Below, piece by piece: positions 22,040 to 36,106 of a stretch of DNA of 64,000 nucleotides. The stretch spans positions 45,082,496-45,146,495 of the forward strand of contig JALIGW010000003.1 in assembly GCA_023053685.1 (NCBI GenBank). Reading direction: 5' to 3'. Position 1 is the stretch's first letter, and every line of letters begins with the position of its first letter. The notes under the pieces were generated by a model, which saw only the letters and a list, made by a program, of their open reading frames with translations, had not been told where the DNA came from and did not search any database. This DNA is from Diadophis punctatus similis (Eukaryota > Chordata > Lepidosauria > Squamata > Dipsadidae). Made by a program: the position numbers and the translations under genes.

Positions 22040-22498
22040 AAGGCACCAACTTGTCTCATCTCACTAAGACAAGCCTTCCTTACATGTGCCAGCAGAGGAG
22101 GCCTGCTGCAGATCCCATGGCTGGCAAGAGTTTCCAGGAGAAGAGTCTTCTCTGTTGTAGCGTCAGCCTTCTGGAGCATCCTCCCTCACCCCCACCCCAC
22201 CCCGGGGTGAGGTCTGCCCCCACTGTCCTATCCTATCCTTCAGGGCCTGAAGACCTATCTCTGCCAATTGGCTTGGGGAACCAATAGGGGAGTACCACAC
22301 TGGTGGTGGCTACTAGACAAATTAGCTAACCCCACCTTCTCTCTGCGCTCCCCGTTCCCCCTCCGCGTTCCTTGTTTATTTTTATTGTTTCATTGCTCTG
22401 CTATTATGTTTACATTTTTTATTATTATTTTTCCCGTTTTACTGTTATACACCACTCAGGGTAGCTCCACAACAAGAAGGGCAGCAAATAAAATTTAG
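22040..22498 (+). mobile_element. L2-type LINE, ORF2 C-terminus and 3' tail
   Basis: A decayed plus-strand frame follows the L2 end pattern (AGAGTCTTCTCTGTTGTAGC, then a segment ending CTGAAGACCTATCTCTGCC). It ends in ACCACTCAGGGTAGCTCCAC and AAATAAAATTTAGAAATAAA, an L2-like tail. A compound tetranucleotide array starts directly after it. Confidence 0.6.
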
Positions 22499-22505
22499 AA
22501 ATAAA

Positions 22506-22577
<72 letters not shown>

Positions 22578-22722
22578 TAAATAAATAAGTAAATAAATGA
22601 ATGAATGAATCAATGAATGAATGAATGAATGAATGAATGAATGAACGAACGAACGAACGAACGAACGAACGAACGAACAAACAAACAAACAAACAAACAA
22701 ACAAACAAACAAACAAACAAAC
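22499..22722. repeat. Compound tetranucleotide microsatellite (AAGT-AAAT-GAAT-GAAC-AAAC)
   Basis: Consecutive blocks differ by one base: (AAGT)n about 22503-22574, (AAAT)n to about 22598, (GAAT)n to about 22643, (GAAC)n to about 22676, (AAAC)n to about 22722. The register stays in phase with few breaks. Minus-strand frames such as FVRSFVRS or LTYLLTYL are repeat artefacts. Confidence 0.95.
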
Positions 22723-22739
22723 ATACTTGGGGAAAGTTG

Positions 22740-24050
22740 TACATCCTCCTGAGCAAAATTTCCCATGATTAGTATAAGGTTTCAACAAATTTTCAATATA
22801 AGTTTCAACAAACCTTCCCTCCCCCATTTCTATAACTATATAAGGTGCTTAATTGTACTGTACTGGCATTATCTGCTAAGAGCCTTGATAACTATGATTG
22901 CCAGGAATAAGCTGTGATTAGCAAGTTCAGTCCTGAATTTTCTATTCTCCATTTCCATCAAAACTCTCCAGAGCCCTTGCAATGCCTATTTACTGAAGGG
23001 AAAATCTGCACAAGATTGCCAAATGCTCAACTTATATTTGCATGGCTTTTTTGGTTTTGTTCTTTCAATGAAGTAAAATTTAGCTATTGCACCAGTGATA
23101 GATAACTGAGAGAAGATTCATATAATAATCATCCATTCTTCTTGGGTATTGATGCAGCAAACATATGACATATCTATTCTGAAGAGCCCTGTAGAAATTA
23201 GAGTAGGATATGATATGTGGAAATAGAAGTGTTTCTATTTCCATTGAATGTTCCACCTTTCTTTTAGGAAAGAGGTTTCTTTTAGGATGTCAAGCTTTTT
23301 CTTCTTCCTCATATAATTGTGATGAGTGTTTCCACCTCTTGGCAGTCCCTTTATTCCTCTTCTTTCATAGCAAGAATTCTGTTCTTCATCACTTCATTTT
23401 ATCTAGCTTATCCTACATCTTTTTGTTCCTCCCTTTTTCATTGCTATTTAAATGCCTGGCTTTTCTCTCTACGTTCTGTCTTTTCACGTAGGTATTTTAG
23501 ACTATGGCATGAAACTTTCTTCTCAGGACATTGAAAATCTGTCACCCTTTGTTTGATGGAGGTCTGCGTAATGACATTCCCTAGGTATGCCACTCATCTG
23601 TAATCCTTGCCACGTAATGTTTAATTTAGAAGAGTTCATATTTTGGGCTTACACAATGAATGTGTGGCATTTTTTTAAAAAAAAGGCTTAAATCACTTAC
23701 AGACTTAGCAGCGAGTATTTTGATGGCTAAAGCTATACACTATATGGCAGAAAACCATTTATAACCACTGGTAAATGTTTTGTATATTTTAAGGAGTTCT
23801 TAACCACAAACTAAAGTGAACATCTTTGTTACAACACTACCTAGGAAATGTAATCTTCCTGTAAAACAAAAACTTCCAAACTGTGGTCTACCAGCAGTCT
23901 GAGGAACAGTTGGAGTTAACTAGTCCTTCACTTGATTATAAACAATTTTCTGATGATGGAAATTGAGGCTGTTTCAACCAGGTTACATTATCAAATAAGC
24001 CAGTCAACAAAGTTCTAGTCCATGATTGTTCAGCACTGGCTCTATGATAC
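22740..24050. other. No recognised feature
   Basis: Ordinary sequence; no supported exon or named repeat. Confidence 0.4.
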
Positions 24051-24305
24051 GAGCCAAGGTGGCGCAGCGGTTAGAATGCAGTACTGCAGGCCACTTTAGC
24101 TGACTGTGATCCGCAGATCAGCAGTTCAAAACTCACCGGCTCAAGGTTGACTCAGCCTTCCATCCTTCCGAGGTAGGTAAAATGAGGACCCAGATTGTTG
24201 GGGGCAATGTAAATATACATTGCTTACTGGTGTAAACCGCTTAGAGAGTGCTTGCACTGTGAGGCGGTATATAAATCTCACTAATAAATAAATAAATAAA
24301 ATAAA
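24051..24305 (+). mobile_element. tRNA-derived SINE (Sauria type), full length
   Basis: GAGCCAAGGTGGCGCAGCGG with the A-box, a B-box near CAGTTCAAAACTCACCGG, then CTCAAGGTTGACTCAGCCTT and the tail GAGGCGGTATATAAATCTCA ending in (AATA)n. It shows the complete head, body and tail order. Confidence 0.9.
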
Positions 24306-24640
24306 ATGATGCTGCAGGAATGAAAACTAGTATAATGAGTTATGTACGTTTTTCAAGTAATTCATTTTTTTTTAAAAAAAGTTCAGGCGTTGCAGTGTAA
24401 AAGTAAGGTGATTTTGGGGAAGAGGATCAGAAATAGAAAAAAGGGAAGCGTGATTCCATGGTTTGAAACAGAAACGATGCAGACTGTGCCATCATTTCAA
24501 CTGTTCACTGTTTCTGCATTCTTAGTTTGCCTCCTGGGAGGTATATAACCAAGGGTCCCAGGTATTATCTGCCGGGGGAGCAGTCAAAAAAGCCAAGATG
24601 CTGCTCATAATCATGCAATTGAAACCCTCCCCTCTTCCCA

Positions 24641-25660
24641 ATGTTTTTTTTATTTTTTTATTTTTTTATTTTTTTATTTTTTTATTTATTATTTATTTAT
24701 TTATTTATTTATTATTTTTATTTATTTATTTATTTGTCAAACATGCATAGGATAGTAGTAGTTTGTATAAACATAACATAAGTAAAAAGTAACGATAAAA
24801 GAGGACAATAGGACAGTAGGACAGGCACGGTAGGCACAGTGGCGCGCTTATGCACCGTCCCTTACAGACCTCTTAGAAATGGGGAGAAGTCGACTGTTGA
24901 CAGTCTAAGGTTAAAGTTTTTGGGGTTTGGGGAAGAAACCACAGAATCAGGTAGTGCATTCCAGGCATTGATTACTCTATTGCTGAAGTCGTATTTTCTG
25001 CAGTCGAGTTTGTAGCGGTTTACATTTAGTTTGAATCTATTACATCAGTGATGGCGAACCTTTTTTTCCTCGGGTGCCGAAATAGTGCGCGCATGTGCTA
25101 TCGCATGCGCATGCGTGCCCACACCCATAATTCAAAGCCCCCCACTTGCCCCATCCCCCTGCGCATGCGTGCGTGACCCCACTACACCCCCATTTCCCGA
25201 CTTCCAGTGGGACCAGTAGGCCCATTTTTTGCCCTCCCCAGGCTCCAGAGGCTTTCTTGGAGCTTGGGGAGGGTGAAAACGCTCCCCCTGCCACCCCGGA
25301 GACTCTCCGGAGGCCGAAATTGCCCTCCCAGAGCCTCCACGCGAGCCAAAAATCAGCTGGTGGGCACACACATGTGCACTGGAGCTGAGCTAAGGCAACG
25401 GCTCGTGTGCCAGCAGATATGGCTCTGCATGCCACCTGTGGCACCCGTGCCATAGGTTCGCCATCACTGTATTACATGCTCGTGTATTGCTGCGGTTGAA
25501 GCTGAAGTAGCCATTAACAGGAAGGACATTTTGGTATATGATTTTATGGACTACATTTAGATCAGATCGGAGGCGACATAGTTGTAAATTGTCTAATCCC
25601 AGTATTTCAAGTCTGCTGGAATGTGTGTAAAGCCAAAGGCTTTGATCACATGGCTGTGGC
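24641..25660 (-). mobile_element. L2/CR1-group LINE, ORF2 C-terminus and 3' UTR, split by a hAT-like element
   Basis: The (ATTT)n run at 24645-24737 is the 3' tail. Minus-strand reading of 25650-25480 gives SSRLEILGLDNLQLCRLRSD and NVVHKIIYQNVLPVNGYF; after the hAT-like insert it continues as FSNRVINAWNALPDSVVSSP. These are the usual closing motifs of CR1/L2-group ORF2. The frame is largely open, so the copy is fairly young. Confidence 0.82.
25046..25469. mobile_element. hAT-like element (CAGTGATGGCGAACC family)
   Basis: CAGTGATGGCGAACCTTTTT to CATAGGTTCGCCATCACTG, with perfect duplication TATTACAT (25038-25045, 25470-25477). It interrupts the LINE ORF above. Inner sequence includes GCGCATGCGTGC and an inverted block around CTCCCCAGGCTCCAGAGGC. 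Confidence 0.93.
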
Positions 25661-26173
25661 CTCATCTTAACTTTTTGGGTCATCTGCACAAACACCCCTG
25701 CCAGGGACATCGATGAGCAATTTATGCTGAAGAGGATCTCATCCAAAGCCTCGAAATACTTACGTTGAAATTCCTATGCATGAATCTGCAAGCAGTTTGC
25801 CACAAAGATTTTTTTTTTAAAAAAAGCTCTTCAGATACCACAAATTTGTGAGGTCATATTTATCCACATCCAGCAAGGGGCAAGCGCCTCTTTCCTAGGA
25901 GTCATTGGAAAGTCTGTAAGTAAAGATCCATTTTAAAGTCCAAGTGAAATTCATGCATAGGAATTTCAGCAGCCCCAAGTAATTTGAGATGGGTTGAGAT
26001 TGGCCAATACCTTGTTCCTGTAGTTCTGACCTGATTTAAACTCATGCTTTCACACTGAGCTCCCATATAAGTCAGAAAAGGTAATCTCTAGCCTGAAGCA
26101 TTCCTAAGGCCAACTGTGTTTTGCTTCCACTTCTGCAGGTGGGGATGACGGATATAGCTCAAGATATCCAAAG

Positions 26174-26484
26174 CAGGGGTGAAATCCTCCCGGTTCGCCC
26201 GGGCCAGTCCTTCGGCGTATAGCCGATGGAACTGACGGCGGTCATGGCGCAGAGCTTCTCCCGCCCGCTTTCCCGGCTTTCCTGGCCCGGCTGAACACAA
26301 TCATTCGGGTTATTTTTCCCTCTGTGCATGCGCGCGCATGCACAGACGGAAAAATAACCCGAATGGCGGTGTTCAGCCGGGCCGGGAAAGCGGGCGGGAG
26401 AAGCTCCGCGCCGCGACCGCCGCCAGTTCCATCGGCTATACGCCGAAGGACTGGGCCAGGCGAACCGGGAGGATTTCACCCCTG
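26174..26484. mobile_element. Fully palindromic hAT-like element (311-bp hairpin)
   Basis: CAGGGGTGAAATCCTCCCGG to GGAGGATTTCACCCCTG with perfect duplication ATCCAAAG. The two halves are near-perfect reverse complements along almost the whole length. They meet at TGCATGCGCGCGCATGCACA near 26334. Transcription would give a hairpin of about 150 bp per arm. Confidence 0.95.
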
Positions 26485-26594
26485 ATCCAAAGCCTTTGAG
26501 AAAAGCTTCCAGAGGGCCAGAATGTCCTCAGCTATTCTTTGGGAAATGAGAGTGCCATATTTTTATATGTTCTGAAAAAATGGCGGGCAGAAAG

Positions 26595-26997
26595 TACAGA
26601 TAAGTCCTCGACTTATAACAGCTCATTTAGTGACCGTTCAAAGTTACAACAGCCCCGAAAAAAGTGACTTACATCCATTTTTCCCACTTATGACCATTGC
26701 AGCATCCCCATGGTCACGTGATTTACATTCGGATGCTTGAGAACGGGTTCATCTTTATGACGGTTGCCGTGTTCCAGGGTCATGGGATCATCTTTTGTGA
26801 CCTTCTGGCAAGCAAAGTCAATGGGGAAGCCAGATTCATTTAACAACCAGGTTACTAATTTAACATCTCTAGTGATTTACTTAACAACTGGGGCAAGAAT
26901 GGTCGAAAAAGGGAGCCAAATTCACTTAATAACTGTCTTGTTTAGCAACATAAATTTTTGGGGTGAATTGTGGTCGTATGTTGAGGACTATCTGCAG
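26595..26997 (+). mobile_element. Mariner-like MITE (AGTCCTCGACTTA family), full length
   Basis: TACAGATAAGTCCTCGACTT to TGTTGAGGACTATCTGCA. Inner blocks CATCCCCATGGTCACGTGAT and CTTCTGGCAAGCAAAGTCAA. About 400 bp. It lacks coding capacity. Confidence 0.8.
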
Positions 26998-27394
26998 TTC
27001 AAGTTCTTGTTATGGATCAGAGAGAGCTTGTAGTAGTTTAGCAGTTTTTCATTTGCACAGAGTCCCCCACCCCCCCAGGTTAATGGCTCACTGGGCAAAG
27101 TAAGATATCATCAGACAGTTTTACTAGTGGTTTTGACTGTGGGTCCTTGTCGGATTTGTTTTGCTTTTTGAAGTTTCAAAAATAACCGATCCTATTAAAT
27201 CTATTTGTTCCTGGTCTAGAATGCCTAAGGTGGCAGCTGTCAGGACAAAGATTTGCTTCTGCAGATTTTAAACTAGATTTGAAAAGCAGACATAAATTCA
27301 AGAATATCACATGTAAGAAATTAGCCCATCTCTAACTGTAAGGTGAATTGTTAATCAAAAGTATACATCATGAAGACATTTCTGTTGTTCTTTA

Positions 27395-27518
27395 CAGAGG
27401 TCTTCAAACTTGGCAACTTTAAGACTTGTGAACTTCAATTCCCAGAAGCATAGCTGGCTGGAGAATTCTGGGAATTGAAGTTCACAAGTCTTAAAGTTGC
27501 CAAGTTTGAAGATCTCTG
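27395..27518. mobile_element. Palindromic MITE (ACTTCAATTCCCAGA variant)
   Basis: CAGAGGTCTTCAAACTTGG to its inverse ending AAGATCTCTG. Flanks do not show a clean duplication. Both arms have the variant AACTTCAATTCCCAGA. Confidence 0.85.
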
Positions 27519-28372
27519 TCTTGGAAGTACAGGCTGTGGAAATAAAGAGATTTAAAAAGTAGTGCTGTGCATTCAGAATGTAATCTGCAATAGTCCATGA
27601 ATTTCAAACAGCCTCCTCTCTGAGGCAGCCTGATGGTGTCCTTTTGAACATAAATCATTCTATTTCCCATTTTAGAGATGGATAAAGTGAGGTTTGTGCT
27701 GCCTATGGCTTCTCAACCTAAAGCAGAGTAAGAAAAATAAAAAGAGCAGGAACACACTCCTTCCTGAACCTCTGATCTTGAAATGGGAGGCAGGCAAGAA
27801 TGTGAAGATAGACAGACAGCTGGAATCCATGAATGTCTCTCTTTATGCCTTGCAGTCTCCGTGGTCTGTTGCTGTGTTTCAGGAGGACTGATGCTGCTGA
27901 CCACAAGCCCGCAGGAGTGGTTTATCTAGCGACACAGCACACCCACTTCCCTGGCTGCTGAGTCAGGCTGTTCCCTCTGCTGCCTCGTGCTCTGTACATT
28001 GTGTTCCAGCTCTCCTCGTTGGCACGTAGCCCAGCTCACATCAGCTTCTTGCTCTTGTTTGTGTTCTCAGTTTGCACTGAGGGCTGGTTTGCAGCTCCGC
28101 AATCCTCCCCTCCCATCTGCGACTCCTTTCCTCATCCTTGCAGAAGCTGGGGCTTCCCAGTCTGGAGGGAAAGGAAGCCTTCGTAGAATGCTGGGATAGA
28201 ACCAGGTATCCAAAGGGACACAGTCCTTTCATAAAAGATGGATTCTGATCAGCCGCATATTGCTGCCTGGGTGTTATTCTGGAAGCAAAACATCACCCTT
28301 GCCCTGCAGGTCTAATGAGGCAAATAAAAGAGATCATGGTTATAGCAAACTGACATGCATGATTACATAGAA
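27519..28372. other. No recognised feature
   Basis: No supported exon. A stretch at 27950-28190 is somewhat GC-richer but has no convincing splice sites. Confidence 0.4.
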
Positions 28373-28852
28373 CAGTGATGGTGAACCTTTTAGACACCGA
28401 GTGCCCAAACTGCGCGTGTGCGCATGCCCAAACTAAAAGGTGCACGCGCGTGCATGAGCGCATGCATGCACAGGCATGCGTGAATGCTCGCATGCACAGA
28501 CATGCACCAACGTGTGCATGCACGGACATGGCGAATGTGCATATGTGTGGACATGCACGAACGCAGACATGAACAGACATGCGTGAATGTGCACATGCAT
28601 GGGACATGCGCGCATGCGCAGCAGAGACCCAAAGATCAGCTGGCTGGCGGGAGGCAGGGCATCCCAACACCAGCAGCGCGGCAAGAGGTAAAATCTTTTT
28701 CTTTTGTGAGCTTCTGTTTCGTCGTTTGCAGGGAAACAGAAGCTCACGAAAGAAACGCCATGGAGATCTGACCTGGGGTGACGGCACGCGTGCCAGCAGA
28801 GAGGGCTCTGTGTGCCACCTCTGGCACGCGTGCCATAGGTTCACCATCACGG
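28373..28852. mobile_element. hAT-like element (CAGTGATGGYGAACC family) with CA/TG-rich core
   Basis: CAGTGATGGTGAACCTTTTA to CATAGGTTCACCATCACGG, perfect duplication ACATAGAA (28365-28372, 28853-28860). The core 28400-28620 is alternating purine-pyrimidine (ACATGCACG-type units), followed by a small inverted repeat GAGCTTCTGTTTCGTCGTTT. His/Cys/Ala-rich frames are repeat products. Confidence 0.92.
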
Positions 28853-28860
28853 ACATAGAA

Positions 28861-31085
<2,225 letters not shown>

Positions 31086-31392
31086 CAGAGGTGGGTTCCT
31101 ACCGGTTCTAACCGGTTCTATAGAACCGGTAGTAAACCGGTGATGACGTCATGGAGCCAGTTCTGTCGGTGCCAATCCTTGGCCTCTGCCATCTTTTTTT
31201 GGGCTATTTTTTGCTGGTTTTTGCTTCTGTGCATGCGCAGAAGCTGAGTTTTTGGCACTGCGCATGCGTGAGTGTGCATGACGCAGCCATGCAGCGCGCA
31301 ATGCAACGCAGCCACACGGCGCGCAATGTGCCTCAGCCACGCAGCATGGGAGGAAGTGAACCGGCGGTGAGGTAAGTTAGAACCCACCCCTA
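31086..31392. mobile_element. hAT-like non-autonomous element (GGTGGGTTC family)
   Basis: CAGAGGTGGGTTCCTACCGG to GAACCCACCCCTA with perfect duplication ATTTAGCA (31078-31085, 31393-31400). The inner part has CTGTGCATGCGCAGAAGC and CTGCGCATGCG motifs and a short tandem repeat (GCAGCGCGCAATG, GGCGCGCAATGTG). Confidence 0.92.
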
Positions 31393-31559
31393 ATTTAGCA
31401 TGTCCTTGGCCAACCCTAAAGGTTTTTTATGCTTCCTTTCTACATTAAAAGGTTTTTGATTACTTTTGATTAAACAATTTCCAGGTGGACCTTTTCGCGT
31501 AATGTGTGTATGCCAATTAATTGCAGTAATTTCACAATGTTTTTAACACAACTCATCAA

Positions 31560-31986
31560 ATGCATGACTGTTCCATAACACTTGCTCTGATATATCTGGA
31601 GGTACATCATGTACATCCCATCGTATCCCAGTATTTGGAGACTATGAGGGTCTGGATGGTCCACAGCAAGCTTCGGATGAACCCTGGCAAGACTGAATTG
31701 CTTTGCCTTTTGAGGCCAGCCAATTCTAGGACTATGCTATCTTTCATGCTGGACAGGAGAGTATAGATCCAGCAAGAGAGGCATGCTGTGAGTTCCATCT
31801 CTCAGGGAACTATACTTGGCAGGCCCAGGGAGGCAAGCCTTCTCTGCTGTGGTGCCCATCTTATGGAACATTATCTCCCCACTCCACAAAATAATACTAG
31901 TTCCATCCCTTCTTATTTTCCAGAAGATCCTCAAGACCTGGTTTTGTCATTAGGCCTGGAAGAAGACCAATGAAAGCTTAAGGTGT

Positions 31987-32051
<65 letters not shown>

Positions 32052-32166
32052 TATATGACTGTGTTTAACATGCTTATTGTTTTCATACTTGTTTTTTGCT
32101 CTATTCCATTCAGAGTCACTTCTTGTGATATGGGTGGCTATATAAATTTGTTAAAATAAATAAATC
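31560..32166 (+). mobile_element. L2-type LINE, ORF2 fragment and 3' tail
   Basis: The plus strand reads VWMVHSKLRMNPGKTELLCL, matching the L2 reverse transcriptase pattern WMxxNKLKLNPDKTEVL. Further on it follows the closing ORF2 region (CTTCTCTGCTGTGGTGCCCA, CTCAAGACCTGGTTTTGTC). A (TG)n array interrupts the 3' UTR. The tail is GTGGCTATATAAATTTGTTA and (AAAT)n. Confidence 0.8.
31986..32050. repeat. (TG)n microsatellite inside the L2 3' UTR
   Basis: About 32 TG units at 31989-32049. Confidence 0.97.
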
Positions 32167-34255
32167 AGCCGCCATCTTCTACCCAAAACGTATTCACTGC
32201 CTATTGAACACATGAGGAGACTATGTTCTTTTTTTGCTCGCCACTAGCGTTAACATCTCATGTCCAAAAGTTTTTGCCTGCTGTAGATTTAATCAATTGG
32301 TGAAATATTCTTATTGTGATTACAGTGTGGATACGTACATTTGCAGAGGTAACTGTCATTCATCAATCAATAACCTTAACCCTGCCCCATTTGGCAGAGA
32401 AAAAAAAAGTGTGAGACAACTGAAATGAATGGACATAATCGATTAGTACACAAAATTCACTACAGGACAAAACCTTTTTGGAGATAAAAAAAGGAACAAC
32501 AAGAGCCATTGGTATTTTTAAGGGTGTGAATTAGTGTTTTTTATTTTGCGTTGCACTTTCCCTTTACAACTTTGTTTTTAAACAAACTCTTACAAGTTTG
32601 CCACTTTTAAATATATTTATTGTATCAATTTTTCTATCTTTTCTGATCATAGCTGAAGAAAAATTTTTCTATGGATACACTTTACTTGAAAATCCGCACA
32701 CTTTTTTTTTTTAATTTCCTGTAATCATATGAAAATACTGATTATGAAGACAATAACCACAATAACACGGTGAAAATTAACCCACATCGGCCTTCTAGCC
32801 AATAATGTTGAAATGTTTTATCTCTAGAGACAGTTCATTTATATATTAATCTGCCTTAGTTAACCATTTGAAAACTTGATTTGCAGGTTTTCATTCTAAA
32901 TCATAGCTTCTTTCCTATCTCTACACATCCCATAACAACAAAATATTTCACAATGTCATCCGCAAAACAACGGTTACAGGTTTAACATGTTCCAGAAAAC
33001 ACATTTGAAGTGTGAAGACATAAAATCTAGCATTGCTTTTGTCATGGGCAAATGATATATGGCTTCAAGCAAACCAATGCCGTTCCTCTTTACTTCTCCA
33101 TAATAAATGAGCCATATTAACTTGCAATGTTGTGAGGTAAACAGAAAAAAAAGGCATGATATGACTTTGCAAAATAAAAGGGCAATTAAAAAAAGATAAT
33201 AATAGCTACAAATAATGCCTCGGGAAATGACTGGGTTTTTAAAGCACATTTTATTGGAAGTTTTACAAAGAACATAAAAACTAACACAAACTCATAAAGA
33301 GTAAAAGGAGCAAAGAAAGAAAAGAAAGAACAACCGAGTACTGTTCTCAATATGTTAGTCTTCACCAGACATTCCCTCTTTTTTAAATTCAGCTCCTATA
33401 GTCCTCGAACAACATGGCCAACTTCCCATTACACAGACTAACAGTGTTCAGAGTTTCCTAGGGGTGACAACAGTGATTAAATTTTAGCATGTGGCTGAAT
33501 TCTAATAGTGTGTGGAATAAGATATACCTTAAGCCTTTTCAAATGACTTATGGAAGAATAAAAAGGCAATGTCACTATGTCCCACTTCTGTTTATACCTT
33601 CTGCACCATTTCTATTCTAAGGATACAATTGAATATTTGGGATTTGGAGATGACTTACCTTGAGCACAATATAAGAAAGTACAAATAGACTTTGCAAATA
33701 GCTTTAATATGTGGAAATTGTAGGGACTACCTGTCCAGGAAGTCCCCAGGAATTAACCCTGAGTCAAAGGCACAAAACCAAACCAGCTATGAAAAAATGG
33801 AGAGATGCAAAAATCTACTTATCTGTACATAATTTTTAAGCAAAATAAATCATTAAGACAATCCTAAAGGGTATGGGAAATTTTGGGGAATTTTAATTTA
33901 AATCAGGGCAATTGACTTAAGTTTCATAACTTCCAGGCATAATGAGATTACAGCACCATCAGCCTTGATCATTCCCAAAATACGTTAAAACTAGTCTGCA
34001 GTTTGTGCACATTGTACTTACCATCAGCTGATCTCAAACACTTTCAGTGTGGTTCTATTTCTATGCTCATAAGGTAGGAGTTCACAAGTGGTCCTGCTGC
34101 CAATCACTGCTTAATCCTGAATGGAGAGCAAACCATAACTGGATTTTTCTTCCCAAATTGGCTAATCGCTGAAAATCCTGTTCCCAGAGCTTCCACCATT
34201 CCATGAATTAACAAAGAGTCCTGCCCTCTTCCTCCACTTTTAGTTTCTACCACCG
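32167..34255. other. No recognised gene; A+T-rich
   Basis: A short block at 33240-33310 (TTTTATTGGAAGTTTTACAA) resembles the poly-T side of a minus-strand retroposon but cannot be assigned. A (TG)n run follows at 34259-34283. Confidence 0.4.
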
Positions 34256-34283
34256 CATGCTGTGTGTGTGTGTGTGTGTGTGT

Positions 34284-35115
34284 TTGTTTTTACAAAAATG
34301 TGGTTGGAGAGACACTTCTTTAGATGGATTGCTATGGAGGCAATTGCAAAGGAAGATACAGATTTTTAAACTACGAAGAAATGCATGCCAACATCTCAAA
34401 GTCCATCCTCCTCCAGATCAAAGTGGCAGAGCAAACACTGGTGAAAGTGACATTCTAGTAAACCTGGGGTTATCTTGGCATATCCTGAGTGTGGCATGGA
34501 CAGCAGAATGTCTGGGGACAAAACATGCCTCCAAAACTGCAAACAAAGATTACTCCCTTATCTAGGCCAAATCAAAGAAGCAGGAAGATACAGAACATGA
34601 CAAGCAGTCCCTTTGTGATAAAGACTTGCCCACCACTGCTGGAATTTGTTTCTGAAGTGAGGGAGTGAAAATGCAAATGGCTTTTCTAAGGAAGCGATTG
34701 AGTTGAAGATTTCAAAAAATTGTATTCCATCAGAGTTGATGTGCTAGCAACGCATGCAATATGAATGATAAAAAATCCAGATTCAGCACATCTCAGGACG
34801 CTGGGTTAGGAGAAGGTAGCTTAAACTTTCAAAAGTATGCTGCTAGGATTCATGTAAATCATTGGATTATCATGAGCAATGCTGAGATCAGTGCACTAAC
34901 TTCTACAGTCTATACTGAAAGTGTTAGAAATAAGATCAAGCCGTTTGTTGAGCTCGCATGGTTACTGAGATAAGAAGCAAGTGAAAAGTCAATGAGTTGG
35001 AAAAACAAAATGTGTTCTTAAGGACCAAACTAGATGGGAGTAGGCAAAGGAAATATATTATTATGATCTTTTAAAACTTCTGTAAACAGCATAGATTTTG
35101 ATAAGGAATGTATGA
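34284..35115. other. No recognised feature
   Basis: No supported exon or named repeat. Confidence 0.4.
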
Positions 35116-35275
35116 ATCAGTGTTACATTTGTTAAATCAGTTTTGTCCCATTTATGACTTTCCTTGCCGCAGTTGTTAAATAAATCACTGCAGTTGCGAA
35201 GTTAGTAATACGGTTCTTAAGTGAATCTGTCTTCCCCACTGACTTTGCTTATCAGAAGGTCACAAAAGGGGATTT

Positions 35276-35704
35276 TTTTAGACTCAGGTCCCGTGTACCT
35301 CGGATCAGTTGATATAGCAGCGCCTTGTCCAGATTGCTGAATTTGCAGTGCACAGATGCCTTTCTTAAAGCCGTGATGTATTCGTTGACGCTTTTGTGTT
35401 CTTTCTGCATTCTTTCTCCAAACTTGTGTTGGCTCACTACCTTCGAGGGTGCCGGATCGTAGTGGTTTTTTAATACCTCCTGTAATTTTGTCCATGTGGC
35501 AGCCTCGACTTGCTCCGGCTCCATCAAACTCGCAGCCATCTCGAAAACCTCTGGCCCACAATGGCTCAGGAATATGTCTCGTTTAATGCTGTCCGATTTG
35601 TTGTTCATTTCGCTTGAGCCCAGGAAACAGCAGAATCTTCTTAAGTAGTTGTCCCACGATTCTCTCTTTGGGTCAAATGGCATCGGTGGGTGAACAGATG
35701 ACAT
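35276..35704 (-). pseudogene. Gypsy-type gag, 3'-truncated
   Basis: The minus-strand ATG at 35704 opens about 143 codons. Recognisable gag features are PPMPFDPKRESWDNYLRRF near the start, WTKLQEVLKNHYDPAPSKVV in the middle and VNEYITALRKASVHCKF after it, the order usual for Ty3/Gypsy capsid. There is no zinc knuckle because the sequence ends first. The frame is intact up to the break, so the copy is young or was inserted already truncated. Confidence 0.82.
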
Positions 35705-35889
35705 GGCGGTGCTGGTTCCTTAGGGTTTTCCTTTGTTCCGATTTGAATTTGGCACCTCGTGGTTGAAGGCATCCAGATTTTACAGATTTATAGATTTACA
35801 GATTAACAAAGTTGGAAGGGACCTTGCAGGTCATCTGGCCGGCTGAGTTTCTTTGTTCGTACTCTTCAATATCCCACCCTCATCGCCAA

Positions 35890-36106
35890 TGTTAGGTTCC
35901 CATACTGAAGAGACAGGAGGCGAGAGAGTGACTTCAGCTCTTTATTAGGTCATGGTGGGAACAACAGCGAAGATCCCAGTGTGGCTGGTGTTTAAATAGG
36001 ATAGTCCTGGTCTGAACCAGGACCAATCAGGAGATACCTGTTGGAGACAATCAGCTGGACCAGAGTGGGAACATCCAGCCTAGTATGTAGATGTAGGGAC
36101 ATACCA
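35890..36106 (-). repeat. Gypsy LTR, about 217 bp
   Basis: It begins TG (minus strand TGGTATGTCCCTACA) and ends CA (GGAACCTAACA). It has a TATA-like CTATTTAAAC and a polyadenylation signal ACCTAATAAAGAGC in the right order on the minus strand. Confidence 0.75.

Larger units (their letters stand above)
35274..36106 (-). mobile_element. Gypsy-type LTR retrotransposon fragment: one LTR, leader and partial gag
   Basis: Read on the minus strand: LTR (36106-35890), a leader starting TTGGCGATGAGGGTGGGAT, which sits where a primer-binding site should be, then gag. It stops abruptly after an A-run, with no second LTR. It is flanked by GGGAT on both sides (35269-35273 and 36107-36111), a 5-bp duplication expected for LTR integration. 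The leader contains a short CR1 3'-end piece (about 35803-35838). Confidence 0.8.
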
